A DNA stretch of 19,443 nucleotides from Chiua virens. Its lineage: Eukaryota; Basidiomycota; Agaricomycetes; Boletales; Boletaceae. The translations under genes were made by a program, and so were the position numbers. The notes below the pieces were generated by a model. The model was not told where the DNA came from, did not search any database, and worked only from the letters and a program-made list of their open reading frames with translations. Below, in pieces: positions 1 to 9,350 of this stretch (within the stretch, counting starts at the first letter, position 1; the number at the start of each line of letters is the position of its first letter). The stretch is from NCBI GenBank assembly GCA_019787685.1, contig JAHNUO010000124.1, forward strand, positions 1 to 19,443, written 5' to 3'.

Positions 1-89
1 ACACAAAGTCCAAAAGCGTTCTCTGTGCGACGCAAAGTCAACACGAGAGATTTCGAGCGGCGCAAAGCCAACTCTGAGAAACAAGAAAA
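1..89. repeat. degenerate ~30-bp tandem repeat at window edge
   Basis: Three imperfect units begin near 1, 30 and 60, each opening with a variant of ACGCAAAGTC (ACACAAAGTC, ACGCAAAGTC, GCGCAAAGCC) followed by an AAC/CTCTGAGA-like stretch. The array may continue upstream of the window. No function can be assigned. Confidence 0.4.
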
Positions 90-605
90 TTCGGGCCGGG
101 TCTTGAGGCAGAAGGATTCAGACGAGGAGAAAGCTTGAGTGATTGATCAATGTCGACGAGGCGGGACGAAGGTGGGCGGCAGTGTCAACGTCCGTCTGGG
201 ATGCATGATGCATGATGGCTAGGTCCAAGATGAATCGATGTCATTGACAAATACGCGTCGCGTATCTGTCTACGTTTCATAATCTAATTGTAATTATTTG
301 TTTTTGTCGTCACGTGGTGTCAATAAGCGGACATTCAAAGTTACACTACATTAATTTAATGGCGTAGGGCTGAAATCCCAGGGTTAACCGCACAATGTCG
401 CAAGTGAAAACGGATTGCATAAATTGAGGGGAAAGCTACATTATAATCATACATCATACTGTTAAAAATTATACATCATGATAGTCGAAGGGAAACCGGT
501 GGGGAAGGAGAGGGGGACGACCAAAGTAATCATAAAACGTCTGGATGTAAAAAAAACACGCCCGCGACATGACCTCGTATACTTCTACATATTTCGATCC
601 CGGTA
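90..605. other. no gene seen
   Basis: This AT-rich stretch has no ORF that resembles a protein. It contains small direct repeats such as GCATGATGCATGATGG near 200-216 and two copies of ATACATCAT near 449 and 470. It lies downstream (3') of the minus-strand gene at 606-1410 and may hold its 3' UTR. Confidence 0.5.
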
Positions 606-1410
606 TCAAATTGGTGTTCGAAAAGAAGGGTGAGCATCCGGCCAGGTGGAGAGAAGTAGACAGAATGCGTTGAGGACCTGCTCGTTGTCAGAGAAACTGT
701 CCGTGAATCCATGATTGCTAGCTTTGGATGGCAGAGGCTCTGACCAAAGCATGAGCCCAGAGCTGCCCGGGAAAATACCGCAGATGAAGCTCAGTCGTTC
801 GGAACGATGTTCAGCCCAGAGGCGAGGATTAAGAGCTTGGTCGAGAGCACAAAGCTCGTATCGCCAGCCAGTCTCGTACAACTCCCATAAAATAGCTTTG
901 ATGAGACGGGTCGGGGGGTTGGTCAGCGAGGCGATTGGAATTAATTTGCCCCGCCATTCCACCTGTTCCTTGGGTGCAAGATTCGATCCTTGCGATGTCA
1001 GGGCAGCGAATTCTTCCCCAAACGCTTCCAGCACGGCCAGCTTACTAGATTTGCTGCTCGTGCGCTTCCATGTCCTCCTTGAAGGGCACGCCATTGAGAA
1101 TCTCCCTCCACTGTTGGGGAGATGGGAAGCGGGCGGGGGGGCTGTGATCGAGCCGACTAATCCACAGCGCGCGAATCGCAAGCCAGTTCGTCATGAAGCG
1201 TTGGCGACGTTCGGGGGACGGTGACGAGATAAGCAGAGGTGGTTCGGGGACACGATACCCCTGATCCACCAAACCTTTCTTCACCCTGGACGGGTCTTTG
1301 TCGATGCGTTTCAACGCGTCGACCCAAACCTGGAAGGCTAGCGGCATCTCGGGCACCTGCAGCTCTACCCACTTGTTGCGACCTGCGGAAATTGCTTCAC
1401 AGCAGGTTAG
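606..1410 (-). pseudogene. conserved agaricomycete hypothetical protein, 5'-truncated and frameshifted
   Basis: Two overlapping minus-strand frames read as one protein. The upstream part (about 1410 to 1055) contains RFMTNWLAIRALWISRLDHS and PSPQQWREILNG. The downstream part (about 1060 to 606) contains ILWELYETGWRYELCALD and IFPGSSGLMLWSEPLP, then ends in a tryptophan-containing tail before the stop at 606. The joint is a one-base shift near 1055-1062. The pattern RYEL-ALD-A...IFPG-SGL-LWSEPLP is one I recall from a family of unknown function common in mushroom genomes. No ATG precedes the open frame; the frame runs back to about 1410-1430, where the plus-strand recombinase gene begins, so the 5' exons are missing. 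A TTCCGCAG acceptor-like site near 1382-1389 could mark an exon start. The function is unknown, and the gene is probably non-functional as it stands. Confidence 0.6.
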
Positions 1411-1427
1411 CCCACGCCGTATCGATA

Positions 1428-2628
1428 ATGTCGGTAGATCAAGATCGATTGAGCGATGCTTTCTTCACAAACTCACACACAGCATCTGAGTTTGGGGTCA
1501 TTCGTGACGGTGAAATGATCTGGAACATGACAGCACTACGAAACTGGCTACGAGACTATGCTGAGTTTCAAGGTCACTTGCTGTTACGATGTGCTACGCT
1601 CACGGGCGCTCCTGGACGAGGAACAGAGCTCACTGGCCTAGCTTTATGCAATACTCCATATCGACGTCAACGCAATTTGGTCATCCTCGGTTCTCATCTA
1701 GTACTTCTTCGATCCTATCACAAGTCTGGATCTGTCTCTGGCTTGGATAAACTCATCCCTCATGCGCTGGACGCTCTCACGGCCGACCTCATGATTCAAT
1801 CCTTGGCTTTGGCTCGTCCATTCGCGGAATTGGCCGTTCATCTGTGTTATCCTACACAACCCGAAGTTGCTCGATTCTATCAAACTCAACTCTTCGTCAA
1901 TCACACCAACTTGTTCACCACCGACCAACTCAGTGGATTGCTTGGTCGACTCAGCTTACGACACATGCCGCTTCAATTGACCGTCAGCTCTTGGCGACAT
2001 ATCAGCATCGCTTTTCGACGTAAACATGGTCAATTCTTTGAGGACATCATGGAGAACGACAAAGAAAACGAAACTGTCGACGCTTTGCAAGCTGGACATG
2101 CGCGAACGACAGAAAATCGTATCTATGGTCTAAGCACGGATGCTCTCGCCGGCGCTGGCGAAGATGTTCTTCCCTTGTTCTTGAATGCGAGCAAGCGATG
2201 GCAAGCAGTCTTACGTCTGGTACCTGGTGGCATCGAAATACCACACACGGAGGTCGACTCAAACAAGTTCGAAGAACTCATGAAAGCCGATCAACTTGGT
2301 ATCAAATTTCGATCGACACTGTCGAAGGAATCATCGTCATCCATATCAGAAAGTCGTATCGCTGATCTCGTGACCAAGCAACTTCAAGACAGTCTCATAC
2401 AAAACTTGGAGACACGAATTGCAGACAAGGTCTTAGGAGCACTGGAAACAACGATGCACACGGCGATCGCTAGCGCACTACGACAGATCACAGTTCCTGT
2501 ATCACGAGTGAACATCGAAGGTTCTATCGTACCTGACTCGAACGAAGGATCAAGACCAAGATCAAGACCGACCAACGAGATGGATCTCGATGGACTGTAT
2601 GATGACGATGACGAACCAAGAGAGAAAG
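1428..2628 (+). other. tyrosine-recombinase-like domain exon
   Basis: The frame is open from the ATG at 1428. Catalytic-pattern residues are Arg in GAPGRGTELTGL (codon 1617), Arg-His in SSWRHISIAFRRK (codon 1995), and GHARTTENRIYGLS with His at 2097 and Tyr at 2124. The His-to-Tyr spacing of nine residues is the same as in XerD-type recombinases, and G-R-x-T/S-E-L is the classic box I. The usual first His of HxxR is Ser here. The domain ends with an acidic stretch (DLDGLYDDDDEPREK). The best GT-AG intron next to it is either 2629-2699, which does not keep phase with the following exon, or one with its donor at 2597, which does. An N-terminal part may be missing, because the ATG sits right at the junction with the opposing gene. 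Confidence 0.7.
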
Positions 2629-2779
2629 GTGAATTTTAATTCATGACTGACATGTGACATGTCGAATTCACTGACGTCATTTGTTTCGAATCAAGCTAGG
2701 GAAAGGGAAGTATGTCGAGACGAAGGCGACGTAATAGATGCATGCATGAAAGACATCGAGCATGTGCATTCGTCAGATG

Positions 2780-2836
2780 GTAATTTCGTTTGTTCCTTCA
2801 TGGTATATGTCACACGTGCACTAAATCATTCTTTAG
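2780..2836 (+). other. 57-nt intron A of the helicase gene
   Basis: The donor GTAATT and the acceptor TTTAG give a splice that keeps the frame from DIEHVHSSD into SNISVIMTPPPPNQ. It contains the 17-mer GTCACACGTGCACTAAA at 2809-2825, whose end is a plausible branch site. Confidence 0.6.
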
Positions 2837-2914
2837 ATTCGAACATCTCTGTCATCATGACGCCACCACCACCAAATCAACTTGTACTACAACAACGGAC
2901 GGATCGCTCTGATG

Positions 2915-2971
2915 GTATAAGTTGTATCACATTATAAGTCACACGTGCACTAAAGCGATATCTGACTGTAG
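2915..2971 (+). other. 57-nt intron B of the helicase gene
   Basis: The donor GTATAA and the acceptor TGTAG give a splice that keeps the frame from LVLQQRTDRSD into the exon with SSTTMMAVMSPSVKQ. It contains the same 17-mer at 2938-2954 and has exactly the same length as intron A, with a 78-nt exon between them. Confidence 0.6.
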
Positions 2972-4789
2972 TCTCCTCTACTACCATGATGGCTGTCATG
3001 TCGCCATCTGTGAAGCAAGTGTCCGTGACTGAAACGCTTGAACGAGTATATTTGCTGGCATTACAGCAGCTCTACAAGGATTCAAGCAAGACTTGGATCT
3101 CGATGGAGCAAAAAGAAGCGATGCTTGCGATAGCCAACCATCAAACCGACGTGATGGCGCTACTCAAGACTGGCGGTGGCAAGTCTTTGTTGGCCATTCT
3201 AAACCCTCGTTGGTGGAGCCAAGTGTAGCACGATCGTTGTGCTACCTCTACGTTCTCTGATCATAGATTGGCAACGCAAGTTGACAGCGTCTTGGAGTTC
3301 AGCATCAAGTTGTTCAATCCATCGGTCGACCAAGGACGGTTAAATGCCAACGTCAATCTTGTGTTGGTGTCTGTGGACAAGACTCAATTCAAAAGTTGGC
3401 GTTCAGCCGTGGTTGAATATCATCAAGAAGACTCCCATCAAGCGTCTTGTATTTGATGAACGCTCATCTGGTTTCGGTTCTCTCAAAGCTTTCGAGAAGT
3501 ACTTGTCATGTGAAAGAACTTCGTCAGTCGCTTTTCAATGGTACTACTCAGCGGTACGGTTTCACAGGAGAACGAAGAGGTCATGAAGGAATGCTTTGGT
3601 CTACTCTCGAATGCGATCGCCATCAGACAATGCAGCAACCGACCTGAACTGGAGTACATTGTGGATAAAACACACGGATCGCCTGCGATCTTACTCGAAC
3701 GATTACTTGGTAGAAAGCATCGAAAGGTTGGAGATCAGAAGACCGAGGACTTGTGTTTGTGACCTTTTTAGAAGATGGACAGGCTTGGCTGTGAAAGTGA
3801 GTGAAAGAATGATTGATAAGGTGACATTGACATTGATGATGATGGCGATTAGACTGGTTGGCCTTTTTATAACGGAGACAGAGTGTCACGGATGAAGAAC
3901 GGATTGCGCATACACTCGATGGCACGATGGATTGTCTCCGATAATGATCTGTACCTCAGCGTTCAGCACTGGGAACGACTACCCTCACGTTCGACTGATT
4001 GTTCATGTGAAGATTCCCATATGAAATGAGCGAACTGATTCAGGACAAGGACGAGCTGGACGAGATGGAAGACCAGGACTATGTGTTGTGATTCCATCGC
4101 CTGGAATACATCTTTTGATGTGACCGAAGAAAGTGACATTCAAGGAAAGAATGGATGGCGATCAAAGACCTGGTATATGGAGAATTGAAAGGACGATGCA
4201 TACGATATGGGTTGACGAAGCATATTGATGGAAAAGGAATGAGATGCTTGGAGAAAGGATGAGAACGTGAAGTGTCAAGTGTGTGACAGTGAGTGTCTAA
4301 TGATTGATCTGTGGAGTAAAACTGATTGAGAATAGATGAGACAAGCAAGGAAATCTAGGAGGAGTGAGTGAAATGAAAGGTTGAGTGAGTAAAGAAAGGA
4401 ATTGAAATGAGAGATATGATGACGATGGTTGATTGCAGATGCAGAGCAGGGAAGATTGGGAAAACGAAGCACGAGGAAATGATTGGTGGAGACTCAGAGA
4501 GAGAGGAAAAAAAAGGAAGAGCGTGGAATGGAAGAAACAGGATTTGTGAGTGCGGCTCATGTAGCGAAGCGAGCGCGACAAGAGCGACAAACGATGGTAC
4601 TGAAGAAGGTGACGAGATGCGAAGACATCTGAATGAGATGAAAGAGATGGGTTGTGGGCCATGTGGAGTGGTTGGAGTTGGAGAGGATTTCAAGACATGG
4701 ACTTCGAGAATGCAAGAGTCTGATAGGACTTGGCGAAGCTTTCCGGAAATACCTGGAATGGAAGAAGACGATACGATATGGAGGAAGGA

Positions 4790-4890
4790 CACAAGGGAAT
4801 ATGTTGGCGATGCCATGTGCCGAGTTGTGGGGATGAACTTCATGGGGCGTTTGAGAGTGAAGGAGCTGGATGTGAATGGGAGGACATAGT
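4790..4890 (+). other. Cys/His-rich C-terminal segment of the decayed helicase
   Basis: One frame reads ICWRCHVPSCGDELHGAF followed by GCEWED, a C-x2-C-H-x3-C...H pattern resembling the C-terminal CW-CH-P...LH segment I recall from mushroom RecQ-like proteins. It is out of frame with the parts on both sides. Confidence 0.5.
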
Positions 4891-5070
4891 ATTCCGGTGG
4901 CTTTGACGGTATGGTTGGATTTGGAAGCGCGATTGGAAGGGGAAAAGTATTTTGAAGTGTCATGGAAAACGATGGAAAGAGATGGGAACGTGGTTTATGA
5001 AGGTACCAGAAATGGGAAGGTACAGCAAAGGAATGGACTTGCTAGAGTGGGTAGTGGAGAAATGGATAAA

Positions 5071-5099
5071 TAAAGTAAAGTAAAGTAAAGTAAAGTAAA
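5071..5099 (+). repeat. (TAAAG)n microsatellite
   Basis: Five TAAAG units plus TAAA lie directly over the last codons and stop (5081-5083) of the decayed helicase. Confidence 0.95.
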
Positions 5100-5456
5100 T
5101 GTTGGAGAGAATGTAAATAAAGAAAGAAGGAAGGAGATTGTTGATTGAGATTAGGATTTGTATAGGAATGAAGTACAGTAGAAGTTCTCATAATGCATGA
5201 CCTCCAATGGATAAATCTAGTATTGCATTGTGTTTGGACTGTAACCAACTTGGGTATACTATAAATCAGACATTTTTGCATAACCAATAATGCATCACAT
5301 TTTTGGGGAGTATATGGATTATGAGAACATGCACTTTGGTGGGCAGGAAATTATCTAAGGATGGGGTTCTAAATGCACCCTAGGGTACCAGCAAAGAGCA
5401 CTCATAACCTAATTAATACCGGATTTGATGCTAATGGATTACTGACTGTGTTGCAG
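5100..5456. other. no gene seen
   Basis: This AT-rich spacer lies between the helicase remnant and the DUF6698-like fragment. TTGCAG at 5451-5456 is the probable intron acceptor of the latter; the rest shows no protein-like ORF. Confidence 0.5.
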
Positions 5457-5700
5457 GTTCGTTTCACCCTGTCCTCTGCAGGTTCTTGGGCGATCGTCGA
5501 TGGTGTATTTGACACCCACGAGTTCTATGAAGCCATAGTGGAGTGGTTCGAGAAACCAAGCTGAAGAGGGACAAAAATTTCGTTGACGAACTTCTGTTAT
5601 GGTGGAACAGGCGAGTCCCTCAGTTACTTCGCTTCACACATGGCAATAATGAGAGCTGCCGCAGCAGGTCGGCACTCGGGCCCACCTTTTCTTTTCGAAT
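5457..5700 (+). pseudogene. DUF6698-like protein, C-terminal fragment
   Basis: Exon-like sequence begins right after the TTGCAG acceptor with VRFTLSSAGSWAIVDG and VFDTHEFYEAIVEWFE, then after a one-base shift near 5550-5560 continues KRDKNFVDELLLWWNRRVP. The order LR/F-LSS-GSW-VVD-FD-FY-IV-WFE...LLLWWNRKVF is the C-terminal signature I associate with DUF6698, a family of unknown function common in Agaricomycetes. No N-terminal part was found upstream. It is probably a relic, possibly moved together with neighbouring repeats. Confidence 0.55.
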
Positions 5701-5759
5701 TGAACGAGATAATTCCGCCCAAAGTCTGTGGCAAAGTCACTGAAGAAGCGCCGTATTTC

Positions 5760-6244
5760 TAGTAGTAGTTAAACTCGTTTGGGTCCGATTCGAACGTTGT
5801 ACTAGGCTATTCGAAATCACGAAGCAGAATAATCTGGTTATCTATTTGCTATCATTCGTTTGGTCGATCAAAATGATGACGACATGAAAATGTTTCCTTC
5901 AGTTGCCGTTACTCCCGGGATGATCCACTTTGCCTGCCATAATCATGCTACAGGTAATTATTCACTGTCGCCACCTGGTTGATCGTTCGAAAGTCTTCCT
6001 ATACATGCAATCTGACCCACTTTCACCTTCCTGACACTTATTTGAGAATGCCATCGGAGTGGTACATTGATGAAGCTCGAGCATGAATGAAAAAGTTGGC
6101 CAGAAATGTGTGTGGGACCTCGGGTTGGGAACGTTGCAAGCATCGATATCTTGCTTAGTAAAGATATGTGTGGTACACATTTTCGACTACCCTCAAATTA
6201 ATGGCCTTGCCCTTTACCCGACTTGTGTGATAGTAGTACGTCTT
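5760..6244. other. no gene seen
   Basis: No ORF looks like a protein. Intron-like ends occur (TCCTTCAG near 5896-5903, CAGGTAATT near 5951) but the short stretch between them contains stops. Confidence 0.4.
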
Positions 6245-6245
6245 T

Positions 6246-6476
6246 CTAACTGTCCGACACTTGTTTTCAACTGTAGCTACCATTATGAGGAATATGTAAA
6301 CTGTATAATTGGTATCTTCACTGACAGTCTGACATTTGTTATGCACTCAGCCTACTGTTATAAAGAATATATAAAGCTGTACCAGACTGGTCAACATACC
6401 AAATCCCATGATGTGTGTCATTACTGCTGTTTGATACTTATTCTTCACCAGACCTACTGTTGCAAAGTAATAATAA
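6246..6476 (+). repeat. three imperfect repeats in one open frame
   Basis: Three related blocks contain CTACCATTATGAGGAATATG (6277), CTACTGTTATAAAGAATATA (6352) and CTACTGTTGCAAAGTAATAA (6454), each preceded by a TGACATTTGTTATGCAC-like segment. Spacings of 75 and 102 bases are multiples of three, and a 198-codon frame (6083-6679) runs through all of them, giving repeated FNCSYHYEEYV, MHSAYCYKEYI and LHQTYCCKVII. The surroundings look non-coding, so this may be a repeat rather than a gene. Confidence 0.4.
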
Positions 6477-6679
6477 GACCTTTTTACCATTATAATTTAG
6501 CTTTCTTCAGAATGTATTATAAGGCATTGTCAGAAAATCTGCGGTCTCGTGATAAGGGGGTTGTTGGCCGGTTGGGTTTAAAGAACTGTAGTCTGGAAAA
6601 CCAGGGATTTGGAATTTTCGGGATGAGCTGGCACGAAGATGCTGTTGCGACTACTCACAAGGTGGGTTCTTTGGGGTGA

Positions 6680-7187
6680 GGCCGGTGAGGGGCCAACAAA
6701 ACTTAGATGAATGCGTTGATTTTTGGTCAGGTTTTTCTTGTTTCTTAGTGTCAAACATGACCGTGGATATAGCTCGTTGGGAAGGATTTAGGAGCTGCGT
6801 CCGTGCGTCAGAGACTGGCGGTGGTGGGGTGGCCATGATCACGATTCAATAAGAATCTATGTATGTTCAGCGACTTTTTATCATTACCAGTACCATCTAC
6901 ACCATGACGAACACAAAACTAGCTCGAACGATAAACTTCCTGTCTCGAAACTTCCAAGATAAGCTTAAACTATAGCCAAATACTAACGAGAAGCGCAGAA
7001 TGTGGAGCAAGAGGCTCTGTGAAACAATAGGCTGTGGAGAGGTGTTGAGGGCGTTTTCTGACGTGCGTTACCTGCCTGGTTCAAACCTGCTACTGATTTA
7101 CAATCTTCAGGTCTCCAACGACATTTGGACGAATGGAACGGCTGATATTATCGCGAAGATCGCCGTGTTCGCGATGTTCTGACGGTC
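6680..7187. other. no gene seen
   Basis: A 63-codon minus-strand frame at 6651-6842 begins MATPPPPVSDARTQ but has no recognisable homology or neighbouring exons. Otherwise this is AT-rich spacer. Confidence 0.35.
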
Positions 7188-7220
7188 TCGGATTGGTGTC
7201 GGATTGGTGTCGGATGGGGG
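7188..7220 (+). repeat. 11-bp tandem repeat, three copies
   Basis: TCGGATTGGTG occurs twice in a row and is followed by the variant TCGGATGGGGG. Confidence 0.85.
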
Positions 7221-7705
7221 CGCGTGCGCATGAGCAGGTGGGTGGGGTTTGTATCAAGCCTGTGTCCCATAGCATCACATAGCTATGATTATATTTGCTA
7301 GAAAGCCATAGAGTGGCATGTGAATGTGACCATAGGGGTAGTGCGGCAAATTTGGACACCCGATCGGGCATATCAAACTCGACACTGACGACGCAAGCTC
7401 ACCAAAAAAATCTCGACATTTATAACTCCCTCTTCAGATCGAGTATTACAATGCCAGCATATCGACGATCCTTCAAGTTGAAATGCACTTGAGCGTGATA
7501 AGCGGAGTCGCCGAGAGCATCGTGTTGGTGACAGCTAGAAAACCAAATTTTAACTTCTGATGACGATTGGGCTGGGACTTTTTTCCCCGATCTTGCCCTA
7601 AGAGATGTACTGAGAACGCCACACACCTTGTAAGTTGTACCAAAACTCTCACAGTGGTTTACCTGACCAGCACTTGCGCCAGACTTTGAGGACACGGCAC
7701 GGATC
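7221..7705. other. no gene seen
   Basis: A 91-codon minus-strand frame (7420-7695) lies just downstream of the minus-strand gene at 7706-8270 and could be its 3' UTR or an extra exon, but nothing in it is recognisable. Confidence 0.35.
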
Positions 7706-8270
7706 CTACGTCCGAGCCCCTGCGGAACATGTATTTTGATGCCTTCCCATCGCTTCCCCGCCTATCCTACCCCGCCAAACCATTTTCATCTTGACCTCCA
7801 TCGTTGAACAATGCTTCCTTTTTGTTCCCGGTGGGAATCCACAGCAGTCACCGATCAAGTCACAAAACGGGTTTGGCCGCACGGCGCTTATAGCACAGAA
7901 TACAACCATCGCACGCTTCTTAATGGTATCGCCGATGTGGGTCCAGCTGTCTTCCGTGTCTCCATTCGTGCAGACAACAATCAGTTCCCCTTGATCATGA
8001 ATCACGAATTCCTGTAAGCTGATCGTATAGATCGAACCTTTGGTATTTTCAAAGTGGGTTGGACCATCGTGTTTTTTCTGCTCTCTGGCTCCCCTCATTG
8101 ACGGTCACACTGCGTTCGAAATACGTGCAACTGCCACTCGTGGATCCTTCTAATCCATCTTCCCTCAAGCAAACGTCGTGCACCACGGAATTCAGGAGGA
8201 TATCAAAGAAATACTCATGTACTCGGGAATTTTTATTGGGAGCATCGAAGATTCGAAGATGACGCGAGTA
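7706..8270 (-). pseudogene. unrecognised protein gene with one frameshift
   Basis: Two minus-strand frames read as one protein. From an ACGCAG acceptor at 8271-8276 the first exon-like part gives NKNSRVHEYFFDILLNSVVH and CTYFERSVTVNEGSQRAEK. The second part continues GPTHFENTKGSIYTISLQEF, GELIVVCTNGDTEDSWTHIG, VRPNPFCDLIGDCCGFPPGT and stops at 7706. The joint is an A6 run near 8060 where one A too many breaks the frame; removing it conceptually gives roughly 185 uninterrupted residues. The composition (alternating hydrophobic and polar strands, conserved-looking Cys and Trp) is that of a real folded protein, while the plus-strand frames over it look like mirror images. I do not recognise the family. 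The 5' exon and the ATG were not found; a TATTTATA-like box lies upstream on the minus strand near 8312. Confidence 0.5.
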
Positions 8271-8276
8271 CTGCGT

Positions 8277-9263
8277 GAGGTAAACGCATCAACCCTATCA
8301 TATAGTCGTATAAATATGTCCTGATGCGACAATGCACAGGCTGCTGGAGGTCAAACACCTTGCTGTGAGGTTCCTAGAAATGAAGCTCAAGACCCATTCT
8401 AATGTAAATTAATTTCCAGACATTGTCATCGGGTGCTCCGTCATGTTCACAATTCAGTTGATTCGACCCCTGCGGCCTCTCAGATGCGGCCACAAGCACA
8501 TTCTACCTCGAGATGAAGGGCTTATTGATCTATACGTATCAGCCCGGAGCCATGACCACCACTTCCAAGTTCAATGACTCATTCATCATATGGATATGCA
8601 TTCGCCCATGCACCCTTCCTCAATCCTGTCTGGATTCTGTAAACACGGACGGGGACGGCTTCGTAGACTTCGCGAGTACGAACGTAGCCTCCAACTGTCC
8701 TGAACATTATCTCCGCTACTCAGCGGGACTATCCCCACGGCATCGGATTATTTAGTATGGCCGAACGTCGAATGGAAGATTCGTTGACGGATCTGATCTG
8801 TCTTCTTTTTCCGTTCGGGGTGGGTCTGTATTATGTATGTGGATCTTATGGCCGCCAACGCCACTTAATCAAACTGAAAGTTGCCACCCCAATTTCTCAA
8901 CACCAAATCTGGTCTCGGCCTAGAAAGGTGTGCCTATTCTGTAAGATCTGGCACGTCTCACGGCTGTGGAAGCACTCAGTATTAGCCGAACATTGCCCGA
9001 GTCTGTTCTACAGGTACGCACGCAAGACTATTGGGCCCGCAGCCCTTCTTCAGGAGATGGCAAGTCAATATGTATAATCAAAGCCGCGAAGATCTGGATC
9101 GAGGAATGGAACCTGATGAGTCGGGCCGACGTCATCACCTCTCATAAGGTTCATCTTACCGAACCCTGGCCACCACGAAAGTCGAGCAGTGTACAGCTCA
9201 CCATTCAATCACCGAAGGCCGCGCATAGCTATTCTGTGTATGAGAAGTGAACGTTCTCACAAA
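8277..9263. other. no confident gene; several unrelated ORFs
   Basis: Plus-strand frames at 8513-8755, 8757-9077 and 8966-9250 overlap or follow each other without good splice joints. The first contains NTDGDGFVDFAS, which resembles a calcium-binding DxDGDG loop but lacks the final Glu and any partner hand. I could not assemble a gene. Confidence 0.35.
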
Positions 9264-9271
9264 TATTTATA
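9264..9271 (+). promoter_or_regulatory. TATA-like box upstream of small membrane-protein gene
   Basis: TATTTATA lies 79 bases before the ATG at 9351. Confidence 0.35.
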
Positions 9272-9350
9272 TGGCCTGACGTTTCCCTCCATAGCCAATC
9301 GTGCAACTCAAGCCACCTCAAGCAGTCTTATCACTTATATCTTTCACGCC

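Larger units (their letters stand above)
1428..5083 (+). pseudogene. tyrosine recombinase-RecQ-type helicase fusion, decayed
   Basis: The parts appear in this order: a recombinase-like domain (1428-2628, open), a linker carried on small exons (about 2700-2914), a RecQ-family SF2 helicase core (2972 to about 4110), a zinc-ligand segment (about 4150-4310) and a Cys/His-rich C-terminus (about 4790-4890), ending LLEWVVEKWINKVK at 5081-5083. Helicase motifs seen are MEQKEAM (Q-motif-like), LLKTGGGKS (motif I, 3163-3186), TIVVLPLRSLIIDWQ (Ia), VFDE followed one base later by AHL (II, about 3449), VLLSGT (III, about 3539), TSAFSTGNDYPHVR (V, about 3953-3995) and GRAGRDGRPG (VI, about 4050-4080). Shifts occur near 3200, 3225, 3285, 3415, 3461, 3530, 4048 and 4255, so no long helicase can be made. 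The first exon is undamaged over about 400 codons. Related genes are usually annotated simply as DNA helicases; RecQ unwinds DNA, and the N-terminal domain suggests DNA cutting and rejoining, which is inference. Confidence 0.75.

Noticed and set aside
715..1224. 169-codon plus-strand ORF
   Set aside because: It is antisense to the minus-strand conserved protein, whose motifs (IFPGSSGLMLWSEPLP) are convincing.
4355..4963. 202-codon minus-strand ORF
   Set aside because: It is the antisense of a purine-rich plus strand, made mostly of Ser, Leu, Phe and Pro, and lies over the recognisable helicase C-terminus.
8641..8700. EF-hand-like loop NTDGDGFVDFAS
   Set aside because: It is a single degenerate loop without the position-12 Glu or a second hand, in an ORF with no other support.
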